A stretch of 64,000 bases of DNA from UBA952 sp044361535 (GTDB lineage: Bacteria > Bacteroidota > Bacteroidia > Flavobacteriales_D > Crocinitomicaceae): contig JBIKIQ010000007.1 of the NCBI GenBank assembly GCA_044361535.1, positions 79,800 to 143,799 on the forward strand, given 5' to 3'. Within the stretch, counting starts at the first letter, position 1. Every line of letters starts with the position of its first letter. Below, piece by piece: positions 15,528 to 24,419 of this stretch. A program made the translations under genes and the position numbers. Below the pieces are notes generated by a model. It saw only the letters and a program-made list of their open reading frames with translations, searched no databases and was not told the origin of the DNA.

Positions 15528-16899
15528 TGGGTTCAAGTATTATTTCTACCCTTCGATTTTCGCTTCTGTTTTGAGAGTTTGAATTTGGAACCTTTGGCGA
15601 ATCTTCTCCTTTCCAATCGATAGTATTGACTTCAATTCCTTGTTTTTTAAACCAATTTTCAACGGATTTAACACGATTTTCTGAAAGTTGTTTATTGTAA
15701 GTTTCGTTTCCTATATTATCCGTATGACCAATTAATAGAATCTTTACCTTTTCCACTTTCGCTTGATTTGCAATAAGAGAGAGTGCCTCTTTTGACTCTT
15801 CCGTCAAAATGGATTTATCAAATTCAAAAGTGATGGAAAAAGATTTAGGTTTTTTACTAGTATAATAGGGAGTTGATTCTATATCATCATCCATAAAATC
15901 AACCTTATATTCTCTTTTAATTTCTTCTTTTTTTACTTGATTAATTATTTTCTCATTTGTAGTGTTTTCCTCTTGTGAAGGTTTGATGTCCTGTTCTAAT
16001 TGAGTTAAATCTGCGTAATAAATATCTAAATTTCTTATTAAAAATGCCGTGTTTCCATTTTTTGTAATGGCAAATCCCATGTCATCTTGGTTGGTATTAA
16101 ATGGCTGACCAATATTTATTATGGGACCTATTTTGCCATTTTCAAAAGTTGTTTTAAAAAGATCCATTCCTCCAAAACCACCATATCCATTTGATGCAAA
16201 ATAGATTGTTTTATTGTCTGCTGCTATGAATACCGATCGTTCATTTCCGCTAGTTGACACTGGAAAAATCTTTGGATAAGACCAAACTCCATTTTCTTTA
16301 ACGCTAAAATAAAGGTCCATATTTCCATTATACTCCGATCCGCAAGCTACAATAAATAAATTCCCATTTGGTGATATTGACATTCCGTCTGTTGCAAATC
16401 CAAAATTGGCTTCACTTTCCGCTTTAAAAAATTGATTTATTCCACCACCTAATCCCTTTTTTGATTTCCATTCTCCATCTTCCAATTCAACTTGATAATA
16501 AGGACCACCATCTTTTCTCCAAGAAACTGACCAACTTTGAAAATACATGGTAGTTCCATCAGCAGAAAGTGATGGTTCATCTTCATTTCTATCAGAATTT
16601 ATTTCTCCCCCGGCTTTTTTAGGTTTTGACCAAGTTCCATTTTCATTTTGAATGGAGCAAAAGAGTTCAGAGTTATAATCTTTATAAGTGTTATTAATTT
16701 TCCGAAACTCACGCGTACTCATGAAATAAAGTACTTTTCCATCAGGTGAAACACTAATATTACATTCTCTTTCTTTAGAATTCAATTTCGTGAGTTCTGT
16801 AAATATAACCTCAGAACTATGATGGAGTGTAGAAATATTTTGTGCCAAATTGAATTTCCCAATAATTAAATAAACTCCGATCACTATTTTCTTAACCAT
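15520..16899 (-). CDS. PD40 beta-propeller / OmpA family protein
   Basis: The 459-residue protein starts with a signal-like segment (MVKKIVIGVYLIIGKFNLAQN). Residues 40-310 contain several PD40/WD40-like blades such as NISVSPDGKVLYF, PSLSADGTTMYF, SISPNGNLFIV and VFIAADNKTIYFAS. A charged linker follows, then a C-terminal OmpA peptidoglycan-binding domain (about 350-459) with ILLIGHTDNIG, LSENRVKSVENWF and NRSENRRVEI. The architecture is common in Bacteroidetes outer-membrane proteins, where the OmpA domain tethers the propeller to the cell wall. It is related in style to the PorE component of type IX secretion but lacks clear PorE TPR repeats, so I leave the role open. Confidence 0.85.
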   Translation of the reverse strand: MVKKIVIGVYLIIGKFNLAQNISTLHHSSEVIFTELTKLNSKERECNISVSPDGKVLYFMSTREFRKINNTYKDYNSELFCSIQNENGTWSKPKKAGGEINSDRNEDEPSLSADGTTMYFQSWSVSWRKDGGPYYQVELEDGEWKSKKGLGGGINQFFKAESEANFGFATDGMSISPNGNLFIVACGSEYNGNMDLYFSVKENGVWSYPKIFPVSTSGNERSVFIAADNKTIYFASNGYGGFGGMDLFKTTFENGKIGPIINIGQPFNTNQDDMGFAITKNGNTAFLIRNLDIYYADLTQLEQDIKPSQEENTTNEKIINQVKKEEIKREYKVDFMDDDIESTPYYTSKKPKSFSITFEFDKSILTEESKEALSLIANQAKVEKVKILLIGHTDNIGNETYNKQLSENRVKSVENWFKKQGIEVNTIDWKGEDSPKVPNSNSQNRSENRRVEIILEPIK

Positions 16900-17021
16900 A
16901 TTCTAAATTTTACAATAAATGGTAAAACACAATTTCTCACTCGGGTTACAAATAATACAATTTATGAGTTTTCAGAAAATGAATATGGCAACTATTTCAT
17001 TTTTTCTTCTTAACTTAAAGT

Positions 17022-19304
17022 ATGAATATTACAAAAGATGAAATTTCGAGTATCAAACTCACTGAATTATTTATTAATCAAACGAATCGAACAATCTTTT
17101 TAACAGGAAAAGCCGGAACTGGGAAAACAACCTTATTACGTAAAATTGTTCAAACTACTCAAAAAAACACGGTAATTGTAGCCCCAACAGGAATAGCAGC
17201 ACTAAATGCTGGTGGGGTTACTATCCATTCCTTTTTTCAAATGCCGTTCGGTGCATTTATTCCTGATTCCCAATCTCTAAATGTCGGTGCTTATATAAAG
17301 CATGAGAATAAAACAACGTTGAAACGACATTTTAAAATGAATAAAAAACGCATTTCAATCATTCGGAATTTGGAACTTCTAATTGTTGATGAGGTGAGTA
17401 TGTTGAGGGCAGATTTACTGGATGCAATTGACTTTATGCTCAAATTTGTTAGAAGAAATAATGAGCCATTTGGAGGTGTTCAAGTCATGTTTATTGGTGA
17501 TTTACTTCAGCTGCCTCCGGTTGTTAAAAATGAGGAATGGAATCTTTTGAAAAATTATTATTCTGGAATTTATTTTTTTAATGCTCAAATATTGACGGCT
17601 TTTCCACCTCTTGTTATTGAACTTACAACAATTTTTAGGCAACAAGATGAACAGTTTATTGAACTTTTGAACAACTTACGAAACAACCGAATAACTGAAT
17701 CAAACATATCATTATTGAATTCTAGGGTCATCAAGGATTGGGATGAATTAGACAAAAGTGGTTACATAACTTTATCCACACACAATGCTAGAGCAGATGA
17801 AATAAATACAAAGGAATTGCAGAAGTTGAAATCTAAATCAAATCATTATCTAGCAGATATAACAGGTGATTTTCCGGAGCATATTTTTCCAATTGACCAA
17901 CAATTAGAACTAAAGGTTGGGGCGCAAGTAATGTTCGTTAAAAATGATATTGGAATAGAGAAAAAATACTATAACGGAAAAATTGGAACTGTTGATTTTT
18001 TAAGCGAATATGAAGTTATTGTCTTTTTTCCGGATGAAAATAAAAAATTTACGGTTGAAAAATATGAATGGTCAAACATTAAATATTCTCTAAATGAAGC
18101 CACTCAAGAGATTACTGAGGAAATCGTAGGGACCTTTGTTCAATATCCGTTGAAGCTAGCTTGGGCAATTACGGTTCACAAAAGTCAAGGTTTAACCTTC
18201 GAAAAGGCCATTTTAGACGTTAACGATGTTTTTGCACCTGGTCAGGCTTATGTCGCCTTTTCAAGATTGCGATCTCTTGATGGATTAAAACTGGTGAGAC
18301 CCATTGAAAACAGATCAATTTCATTGGATCAACAAGTAAAGGACTTTACCCAAATTGATGTGGATCTTTCTATTTTGAATGAAGAATTAACAAAAGATAC
18401 ATTTCGTTATCTGGAAAATAGATTGATTCAAACATTTGACTGGTACTCATTGCTAGAATTAGCAAGTGTTGTAATGGCCAGTCATACTGCAGCTCCGATT
18501 AAATCTGAAAAAAACAAAAATGCTGAATGGATAAAGCAATTAGTTAATAATATATCAAGTGTGCAAGAACATTCCTATAATTTCCGGAGACAAATTGAAA
18601 AGCTCTTTATAAATCAAGTTGATATGGAATTTATAAATGAAAGAGTTTTGGCTGCGTATGGTTATTTTTTTCCATTGTTAGATGAAGTTTTAAGTAAACT
18701 TTATCTCAAAATCGGTGAATTAAAATTAATAAGAAAAACCAAGCAATATACAGATGAATTAGAGGAACTCTCAGAACTTTTGTTTGGAAGAATTATAGAT
18801 CTTAAAAAGACTCGAATTTTAAGTGAAAAACTTGCTCTTGGTAATGAGATTTCAAAAGATTTATTTAAAATTTCTGAAATCGAAAACTATCAGATTTCTA
18901 AAATAAGTGCTGTTCAACAGATTTTAAGGCAACAAAATAAAAAATCAAAATTAGTTTTGGATGTGATTGATTTTGAATCAAACATAACTAAGGTAAAAAA
19001 AGATAAACAGATAAAGCAAAGTACTGTTGAAATAACATTAGATTTAATTAAAGACGGAAAAGAAATACACGAAATAGCTCGAGCTAGACAACTATCTGAA
19101 ACAACGATTTACGGCCACATTGCTCAATTGATTCGTGCAGAGAAAATAGAGTTGAAAGAAGTTATGAATGAAGCTAGAATAAAAGAGATTCAATCATTAG
19201 TAGGTCAAGTTGGCGGAACCTCACTATCCCAAATTAAGTCCCAAATAGGAGAACAAATTTCATGGGATGAATTAAGGATTTATCAAGCTTCAACAATAAT
19301 TTAG
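17022..19304 (+). CDS. PIF1-like helicase with C-terminal helix-turn-helix
   Basis: The 760-residue protein is a superfamily 1B DNA helicase. Walker A is GKAGTGKT (29-36), followed by IVAPTGIAALNAGGVTIHSFF, Walker B LLIVDEVSML, IGDLLQLPPV, ELTTIFRQ, and late motifs ITVHKSQGLTFEKAILD and AYVAFSRLRSLDGL. A long helical region (about 450-640) leads to a C-terminal domain of the HTH_40 type (about 665-725), with EIARARQLSETTIYGHIAQLI, like the domain found at RecQ C-termini. It has no signal peptide. It probably unwinds DNA, perhaps G-quadruplex or R-loop structures as known for Pif1. The gene stands alone and overlaps convergent folB by four bases. Confidence 0.88.
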   Translation: MNITKDEISSIKLTELFINQTNRTIFLTGKAGTGKTTLLRKIVQTTQKNTVIVAPTGIAALNAGGVTIHSFFQMPFGAFIPDSQSLNVGAYIKHENKTTLKRHFKMNKKRISIIRNLELLIVDEVSMLRADLLDAIDFMLKFVRRNNEPFGGVQVMFIGDLLQLPPVVKNEEWNLLKNYYSGIYFFNAQILTAFPPLVIELTTIFRQQDEQFIELLNNLRNNRITESNISLLNSRVIKDWDELDKSGYITLSTHNARADEINTKELQKLKSKSNHYLADITGDFPEHIFPIDQQLELKVGAQVMFVKNDIGIEKKYYNGKIGTVDFLSEYEVIVFFPDENKKFTVEKYEWSNIKYSLNEATQEITEEIVGTFVQYPLKLAWAITVHKSQGLTFEKAILDVNDVFAPGQAYVAFSRLRSLDGLKLVRPIENRSISLDQQVKDFTQIDVDLSILNEELTKDTFRYLENRLIQTFDWYSLLELASVVMASHTAAPIKSEKNKNAEWIKQLVNNISSVQEHSYNFRRQIEKLFINQVDMEFINERVLAAYGYFFPLLDEVLSKLYLKIGELKLIRKTKQYTDELEELSELLFGRIIDLKKTRILSEKLALGNEISKDLFKISEIENYQISKISAVQQILRQQNKKSKLVLDVIDFESNITKVKKDKQIKQSTVEITLDLIKDGKEIHEIARARQLSETTIYGHIAQLIRAEKIELKEVMNEARIKEIQSLVGQVGGTSLSQIKSQIGEQISWDELRIYQASTII

Positions 19305-19660
19305 TCGAAATCTGAGATACTAATTGAAACCGAATCTACATCACCGTTTATGGGTGGAGATAATTTAATAATCTGAACATCAACTCTATAGCATGAAGTA
19401 AATTCTTCTTTAATACGCACGTATATCCTTTGGCCAACATGTTCAATTAGTTTAGAGGGAACTTTCATTTCTGACTCAACTATTTGATTAACTGTAACAT
19501 AATCTATGGTTTTACTCAAGTCATCTGTTTCTGATGCCAGTTTAAAATCAGTTTCAATTTTAACATTTACGAGGTAATTACCACCAATTTTTGTTTCCTC
19601 TTGAAGACATCCATGAAAGGCATATATTCTGATTCCAGAAACGAAAATCAAATTTTTCAT
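19301..19660 (-). CDS. folB: Dihydroneopterin aldolase
   Basis: FolB splits 7,8-dihydroneopterin to 6-hydroxymethyl-dihydropterin and glycolaldehyde in folate synthesis. The 119-residue protein has the family motifs IYAFHGCLQEETKIGGNY, DLSKTIDYVTVNQIVE, the catalytic-region LIEHVGQRI, and the final VQIIKLSPPINGDVDSVSI. The length matches the usual 115-125 residues. It overlaps the end of gltX by four bases, so it is translated downstream of the tRNA synthetase. The other pterin gene in the window, folK, is some 15 kb away. Confidence 0.92.
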   Translation of the reverse strand: MKNLIFVSGIRIYAFHGCLQEETKIGGNYLVNVKIETDFKLASETDDLSKTIDYVTVNQIVESEMKVPSKLIEHVGQRIYVRIKEEFTSCYRVDVQIIKLSPPINGDVDSVSISISDFD

Positions 19661-21177
19661 TTAGAATGTTGAGAAATAATGATTAAACCTGTTTTCATTC
19701 TTTCTATCACTTCATCTTTACCTAAAAAAGCTGAAATATCAAACATACCGGGTCCCATTCCTACACCAGTAACAACTAATCGAAATGGCAGCAAAACGGC
19801 GCCAATTCCAACTCCTTTAGATTCGAGGTAATTTTTAAATTTTGACTCTATGGAAGCGGCTGTAAAATCAACCATTTCTTGAATTTCATCCATCCAACCC
19901 TGAACTAATTCAGATGTTTCTGGTTTCCATTTTTTTGAAATAGTATCGAAGTCGTAGGATTGAGGTCTTTCAAACAAATAACTTCCTTCATTTAAAATAT
20001 CAGTAACAAATGTTGCTCGTTCCTTCATTAAACGGCAAATCTCTTGTAAATCTGAAATCTCAATATCCTTTTGTATTTTACTTTTTAATTCATGAGCTAA
20101 ATCAGCATCTGGTGTTGCTCGCAAATATTGTTGTTGAAACCATTTTGTTTTATCGGGATCAAATTTAGCTCCTGCTTTTGAAACTCTGTCAAGCGAAAAA
20201 CTCTCAGCTAATTCATCTAAACCAAATATTTCTTGAGTAGTACCAGGGTTCCAACCTAAAAAAGCTAGCATATTAATGAAAGCTTGACTATTGTAACCTT
20301 TTTCGCGATATCCTGAATAAAGCTCTCCTTCGGCTGTGTGCCAATCCAATGGGAAAACGGGGAAACCTAAGCGATCACCATCCCTTTTTGAAAGTTTGCC
20401 ATTGCCATCAGGTCTTAAAAGTAGGGGGAGATGCGCAAAATCAGGACATTCCCAACCAAATGCTTCATATAACAAAAAATGGAGTGGGGCAGAAGGCAAC
20501 CATTCTTCACCTCGAATAACATGACTTATTTTCATTAAATAGTCGTCAACAACATTTGCCAAATGGTAGGTGGGCATTCCATCACTTTTAAAAAGTACTT
20601 TGTCATCCAAATTATTTGTGTTCACGACAACCCAGCCTCTAATTGTATCATGAAAACGAACATCTCTATTTCGAGGCATCTTCATTCGGATTACATAAGG
20701 AATACCATCATTAAGTAGTTTGTTAACTTCGTCTTGTGGTAATGTGAGTGAATTACGCATTGACATTCTAGTAACACTGTTATATTGCCAGTTAGGCATT
20801 CCCATTTGCTTTGCTTGTTCGCGCACTTTTTCTAATTCTTCGGCCGAGTCAAATGCATAATATGCCTTATCTTCTGATATAAGCTGTTCGGCAAAAGGTT
20901 TGTACATTTCTTTTCGCTCAGATTGCACATAAGGACCATAATTTCCTCCAAGACCAGGTCCTTCTGTTGGCATAATACCACACCATTTCATTGATTCTAT
21001 AATATATTCTTGAGCGCCGGGTACAAAACGCGTTTGATCAGTATCTTCAATACGAATAATAAATGTTCCATTATTCTTTTTAGCAAAGAGGTAATTGTAA
21101 AGTGCAGTCCTTACACCTCCCATATGCAATGGGCCAGTCGGTGAAGGGGCGAATCTAACGCGAACAGGTTTTGACAT
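19657..21177 (-). CDS. gltX: Glutamyl-tRNA synthetase
   Basis: This class I synthetase charges tRNA-Glu (or tRNA-Gln in organisms that use transamidation). The 506-residue product has the HIGH-type motif in FAPSPTGPLHMGGVRTALYN (about 8-27), the family motif FIIRIEDTDQTR, VIRGEEWLPSAPLHFLL, and the KMSKS-type motif KLSKRDGD. The length is typical of the Bacteroidetes enzyme. It is followed by folB with a four-base overlap. A TATCTTTG promoter element lies 16 bases upstream of the ATG. Confidence 0.96.
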   Translation of the reverse strand: MSKPVRVRFAPSPTGPLHMGGVRTALYNYLFAKKNNGTFIIRIEDTDQTRFVPGAQEYIIESMKWCGIMPTEGPGLGGNYGPYVQSERKEMYKPFAEQLISEDKAYYAFDSAEELEKVREQAKQMGMPNWQYNSVTRMSMRNSLTLPQDEVNKLLNDGIPYVIRMKMPRNRDVRFHDTIRGWVVVNTNNLDDKVLFKSDGMPTYHLANVVDDYLMKISHVIRGEEWLPSAPLHFLLYEAFGWECPDFAHLPLLLRPDGNGKLSKRDGDRLGFPVFPLDWHTAEGELYSGYREKGYNSQAFINMLAFLGWNPGTTQEIFGLDELAESFSLDRVSKAGAKFDPDKTKWFQQQYLRATPDADLAHELKSKIQKDIEISDLQEICRLMKERATFVTDILNEGSYLFERPQSYDFDTISKKWKPETSELVQGWMDEIQEMVDFTAASIESKFKNYLESKGVGIGAVLLPFRLVVTGVGMGPGMFDISAFLGKDEVIERMKTGLIIISQHSK

Positions 21178-21193
21178 TTTTTTAAAATTTATG

Positions 21194-21201
21194 CAAAGAT
21201 A
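21194..21201 (-). promoter_or_regulatory. Putative -7 promoter element for gltX
   Basis: The minus strand reads TATCTTTG followed by C, the most common Bacteroidetes -7 form, 16 bases upstream of the gltX ATG. The -33 region has no clear TTTG. Confidence 0.55.
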
Positions 21202-21480
21202 CGTGTTCTTTTGTACTTGAGTAGATGGGTTTATAAAGATTATTAAGAAGTTTTATGAATAAGATGATTGGATCTGTTTTGAAAATTTTCCACACGATAA
21301 TTTTTTATTTATTAAACTGAATATCAATTGTTTGAAAAAGTATATGCTTTATTGATTCCGGCAATGACTTCAGAATATATTTTAATTTCTTTTGAAAAAT
21401 AGTTGTATAATTCGTGATTTATAAAACTTTTTTCTTTGCAGGTTGTTTAAGCTTTTAATAATTTAATTAAACAAAAAAAT
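21202..21480. other. AT-rich intergenic stretch, no gene seen
   Basis: This divergent gap between gltX and the fasciclin gene holds no convincing ORF, tRNA or hairpin. It must contain the plus-strand promoter of the fasciclin gene, but I find no good TAnnTTTG match there. Confidence 0.5.
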
Positions 21481-23442
21481 ATGAAAAAATTAAAAATTTA
21501 TTCTTTTGCCACCTTGAGCTCAATGCTATTCTTTAGTTCGGGTTCTTTTGCTCAAACAAATGTGTTTGATAACGTAATCGCAACAAGTCCAAATCACACA
21601 TATTTGGAGGCGGCCTTAATTCAAGAAGGTTTAGTAACTGCATTACAAAACCAGTCTGCTACCTTAACTGTTTTTGCTCCAGATGACGCCGCATTTACTG
21701 CCTTGGCAACAGCACTAAATACGGATATCAATGGTTTATTGGCATTGCCTAATTTAGATGATATTTTATTGTATCATGTATTGGGTACAACAGTTCCTTC
21801 CACTGCTATCACCAATGGAACAATTGTTCAACCCTTAAGCCCAACCAATACAGTTAAATTAACTTTGACCGGTTCGGGAAATGTATTTGTTAATCATGCA
21901 CAAGTTACAGCTGCCAATTTGAACGCAACAAACGGAACTGTTCATGTTACAAACGCTGTTCTTTTGCCGGTTGAGACAGTTGCGGATGTGGCAATTGATA
22001 ATGGTTTTAGTACATTGGTTACTGCAGTAGTAACAGCTGAGTTACTTCCCGTTCTAACAAATCCTTTAGCCAATTATACGGTATTTGCTCCCACGAATCA
22101 AGCATTTGAAAATCTTGCTACTGCTCTAAATACAACTGTTAGTGGGCTTTTGGCTCTGCCAAATTTAGCAGACGTTCTTGCTTACCATGTTTTAGGTACA
22201 GAGGTTCCTTCAAGTGCCGTTACGAATGGTGCAATTGTTCAACCGTTAAGTACAACAAATACATTAAAATTAACGGCAACATCCACTGGAAATGTATTTG
22301 TTAATCAGGCGCAAGTGACATCTGTTGACATTAATGCTGATAACGGTATAGTACATGTATTGAACGGGGTTGTTTTACCTGTTGAGACTGTTGCAGATGT
22401 TGCAATTGATAATGGATTTAGCACTTTAGTAACTGCAGTTGTTACAGCAGAGTTATTACCTGCTTTGACAAATCCATTAGCGACTTACACTGTGTTTGCT
22501 CCAACTAATGAAGCTTTTACAGATTTAGCTGATGCTCTTGGAACAACTGTTAATGGCTTACTAGCATTACCTAACTTGGCCGACATCTTAACATACCATG
22601 TTTTGGGAACAGAAGTTCCTTCCTCAGCGGTAACAAACGGTGTGATTGTTCAACCTTTGAGTACAACTAATACCCTAAAACTTTCTGTAACTTCTACTGG
22701 AGATGTGTTTGTTAACCAAGCACAAGTAACTTCTGTAGATATCAATGCTAGTAACGGAGTAGTTCATGTTCTAGATGCAGTAGTTTTACCGATTGAAACT
22801 GTTGTTGATGTTGCCATTGATAATGGGTTTTCTACACTAACCACAGCTGTTATTACGGCAGACTTATTACCTGTGTTGACAGATCCTTTGTCTGAATTTA
22901 CAGTTTTTGCTCCTACTAATCAAGCTTTCAATGATCTTGCTACAGCACTTAATACAAACATTGCTGGTATTCTAGCATTACCGAATTTGGCTGATGTACT
23001 TACTTATCACGTTGTTGAAGGTACAGTTTTATCAACACAATTAACTGCAGGACCAGTCGCTACAGTAAACGGTGAAGACGTAATTGTTTCATTAACTAAT
23101 GGAGTTACAATAAATGATGCAACTGTTACTTTAGCAGATGTTCCAGCTGATAATGGTGTTGTTCATGTTATTGATGGTGTCTTATTACCACCAACTGCTG
23201 GAATGACAGAAAATGCAAATGATAAAATTGTGGTTTATCCTAATCCATTTGAAAATCAACTTTCATTGACTGTAAGTGAGTCTACAACTTATTCGATTTT
23301 GGATTTGAATGGTAAAATCTTGAAATCGGGGAGTGTAAATGCTAATGGATCTATTGATTTGTCTGAATTGAATTCTGGTTCATATTTATTGAACACAATT
23401 AATAATTCAGGAAGCTCAGTAGTTTCTGTTGTTAAGAGATAA
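21481..23442 (+). CDS. Exported protein with four fasciclin (FAS1) repeats and type IX sorting domain
   Basis: The 653-residue protein has a signal peptide (residues 1-25, ending SFAQ). Four FAS1 domains follow at about 27-163, 164-300, 301-437 and 438-572. Each contains LTVFAPTNxAF, LLALPNLxDxLxYHVLGT and HVLxxVVLP-type motifs with a period of 137 residues. The C-terminal 75 residues carry the type A type IX secretion sorting domain (VVYPNPFENQLSLTV, DLNGKILKSG, SGSYLLN). FAS1 domains mediate cell adhesion, so this is probably a secreted or surface adhesin. The middle repeats are nearly identical in protein while differing at many synonymous sites. A strong terminator follows. Confidence 0.9.
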   Translation: MKKLKIYSFATLSSMLFFSSGSFAQTNVFDNVIATSPNHTYLEAALIQEGLVTALQNQSATLTVFAPDDAAFTALATALNTDINGLLALPNLDDILLYHVLGTTVPSTAITNGTIVQPLSPTNTVKLTLTGSGNVFVNHAQVTAANLNATNGTVHVTNAVLLPVETVADVAIDNGFSTLVTAVVTAELLPVLTNPLANYTVFAPTNQAFENLATALNTTVSGLLALPNLADVLAYHVLGTEVPSSAVTNGAIVQPLSTTNTLKLTATSTGNVFVNQAQVTSVDINADNGIVHVLNGVVLPVETVADVAIDNGFSTLVTAVVTAELLPALTNPLATYTVFAPTNEAFTDLADALGTTVNGLLALPNLADILTYHVLGTEVPSSAVTNGVIVQPLSTTNTLKLSVTSTGDVFVNQAQVTSVDINASNGVVHVLDAVVLPIETVVDVAIDNGFSTLTTAVITADLLPVLTDPLSEFTVFAPTNQAFNDLATALNTNIAGILALPNLADVLTYHVVEGTVLSTQLTAGPVATVNGEDVIVSLTNGVTINDATVTLADVPADNGVVHVIDGVLLPPTAGMTENANDKIVVYPNPFENQLSLTVSESTTYSILDLNGKILKSGSVNANGSIDLSELNSGSYLLNTINNSGSSVVSVVKR

Positions 23443-23456
23443 AAATTAAATGATTT

Positions 23457-23490
23457 AAAAAAAGTCACCTCAATCGAGGTGACTTTTTTT
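23457..23490. terminator. Strong bidirectional intrinsic terminator
   Basis: GTCACCTC (23464-23471), loop AATC, GAGGTGAC (23476-23483) is a perfect eight-pair stem, extended by seven A:T pairs and ending in a T-run on both strands. It separates the fasciclin gene from the convergent nitroreductase gene. Confidence 0.9.
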
Positions 23491-24212
23491 TATCTTATAA
23501 AAATGACTTCTTCGTTCGGAACTCTAAATCTTGGCCCCCAAATTCCTTCTTCGGTTCCTTTACCAACGGAAATAATCATATTGATCTCAGCACCTCGAGG
23601 TAAATTCAATGCACGTTTAACGCGTTTCTCATCAAAACCTTCCATTGGACATGAGTGAAAACCTTCTGCAGCAATAGAAAGCATGAAAGTTTGGGCAGCT
23701 AAAGCACAGGATTTATGAACCATGATGCGTTGGTTAGCTACTCCTCCCGTGCGAAAAAAGGGTTTACGTAAGCCAGCAAAAAAACTAATTGATCTTCTAA
23801 TTGTCGACATAATTCCAAAGCCATCATTCATGTATAAAAGGGGCATTACTTTACCGTAATAATCCATTCCTCCTTTTTGTAACTTATTGGGTTCACCAAC
23901 TATTGTACTTTTGATTTTTTCTAAATTCCATTTAGCTCGCTGTTTCCATTTGTCTTTACGTGTAACAAAAACCACCATTTGCTGTGCTGTTTTGGCTGCT
24001 TGTTGATTAAGACAAAGTGGAATAAATGTTTTAAGTTCCTCATCTGATTTAATCCAGTAAAATTCCCATAATTGCATATTACTACTATTGGGAGATAAAA
24101 CTGCACGTTCTAAACTTTTTTGCATTACCTCTTCAGGAACAGGGATGTTTGCATCAAAAACACGATTTGATCTTCTATAATTGATGATTTCTTGAAATTC
24201 TTTTGAGTACAT
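23490..24212 (-). CDS. Nitroreductase family protein
   Basis: The 240-residue protein is an FMN-dependent oxidoreductase. The N-terminal INYRRSNRVFD (about 11-21) and RAVLSPNSSNMQLWEFYWI (about 32-50) form the flavin-binding part. The C-terminal GFHSCPMEGFDEKRVKRAL and NMIISVGKG complete the fold. A central insertion of about 40 residues (IKSTIVGEPNKLQKGGMDYYGKV) makes it somewhat longer than NfsB-type enzymes. It is likely a homodimer using NAD(P)H; the natural substrate is unknown. No partner gene is nearby. A TACCTTTG element is found 37 bases upstream of the ATG. Confidence 0.87.
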   Translation of the reverse strand: MYSKEFQEIINYRRSNRVFDANIPVPEEVMQKSLERAVLSPNSSNMQLWEFYWIKSDEELKTFIPLCLNQQAAKTAQQMVVFVTRKDKWKQRAKWNLEKIKSTIVGEPNKLQKGGMDYYGKVMPLLYMNDGFGIMSTIRRSISFFAGLRKPFFRTGGVANQRIMVHKSCALAAQTFMLSIAAEGFHSCPMEGFDEKRVKRALNLPRGAEINMIISVGKGTEEGIWGPRFRVPNEEVIFIR

Positions 24213-24249
24213 TTTTTATTTATTAAAACAATTAGTGGATCGCTAAGTT

Positions 24250-24257
24250 CAAAGGTA
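24250..24257 (-). promoter_or_regulatory. Putative -7 promoter element for the nitroreductase gene
   Basis: The minus strand reads TACCTTTG, 37 bases upstream of the ATG at 24212. There is no obvious -33 element. Confidence 0.4.
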
Positions 24258-24419
24258 TAATTCCTATCAATTTATGGTACTTTAACGGTGATACAAATCT
24301 AGGCAGTTTCCATTAAATTTTTCCTGAATAATGTAAATTAATACTCACTATAATAAAACATTATATAAAATAATTAAAACATAAGTAGATTGCAATCGTT
24401 TAGAATAAAAACAACTAAT

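Noticed and set aside
21202..21480. Possible small RNA or tRNA in the gltX-fasciclin gap
   Set aside because: No cloverleaf, no T-loop sequence and no stable hairpin were found.
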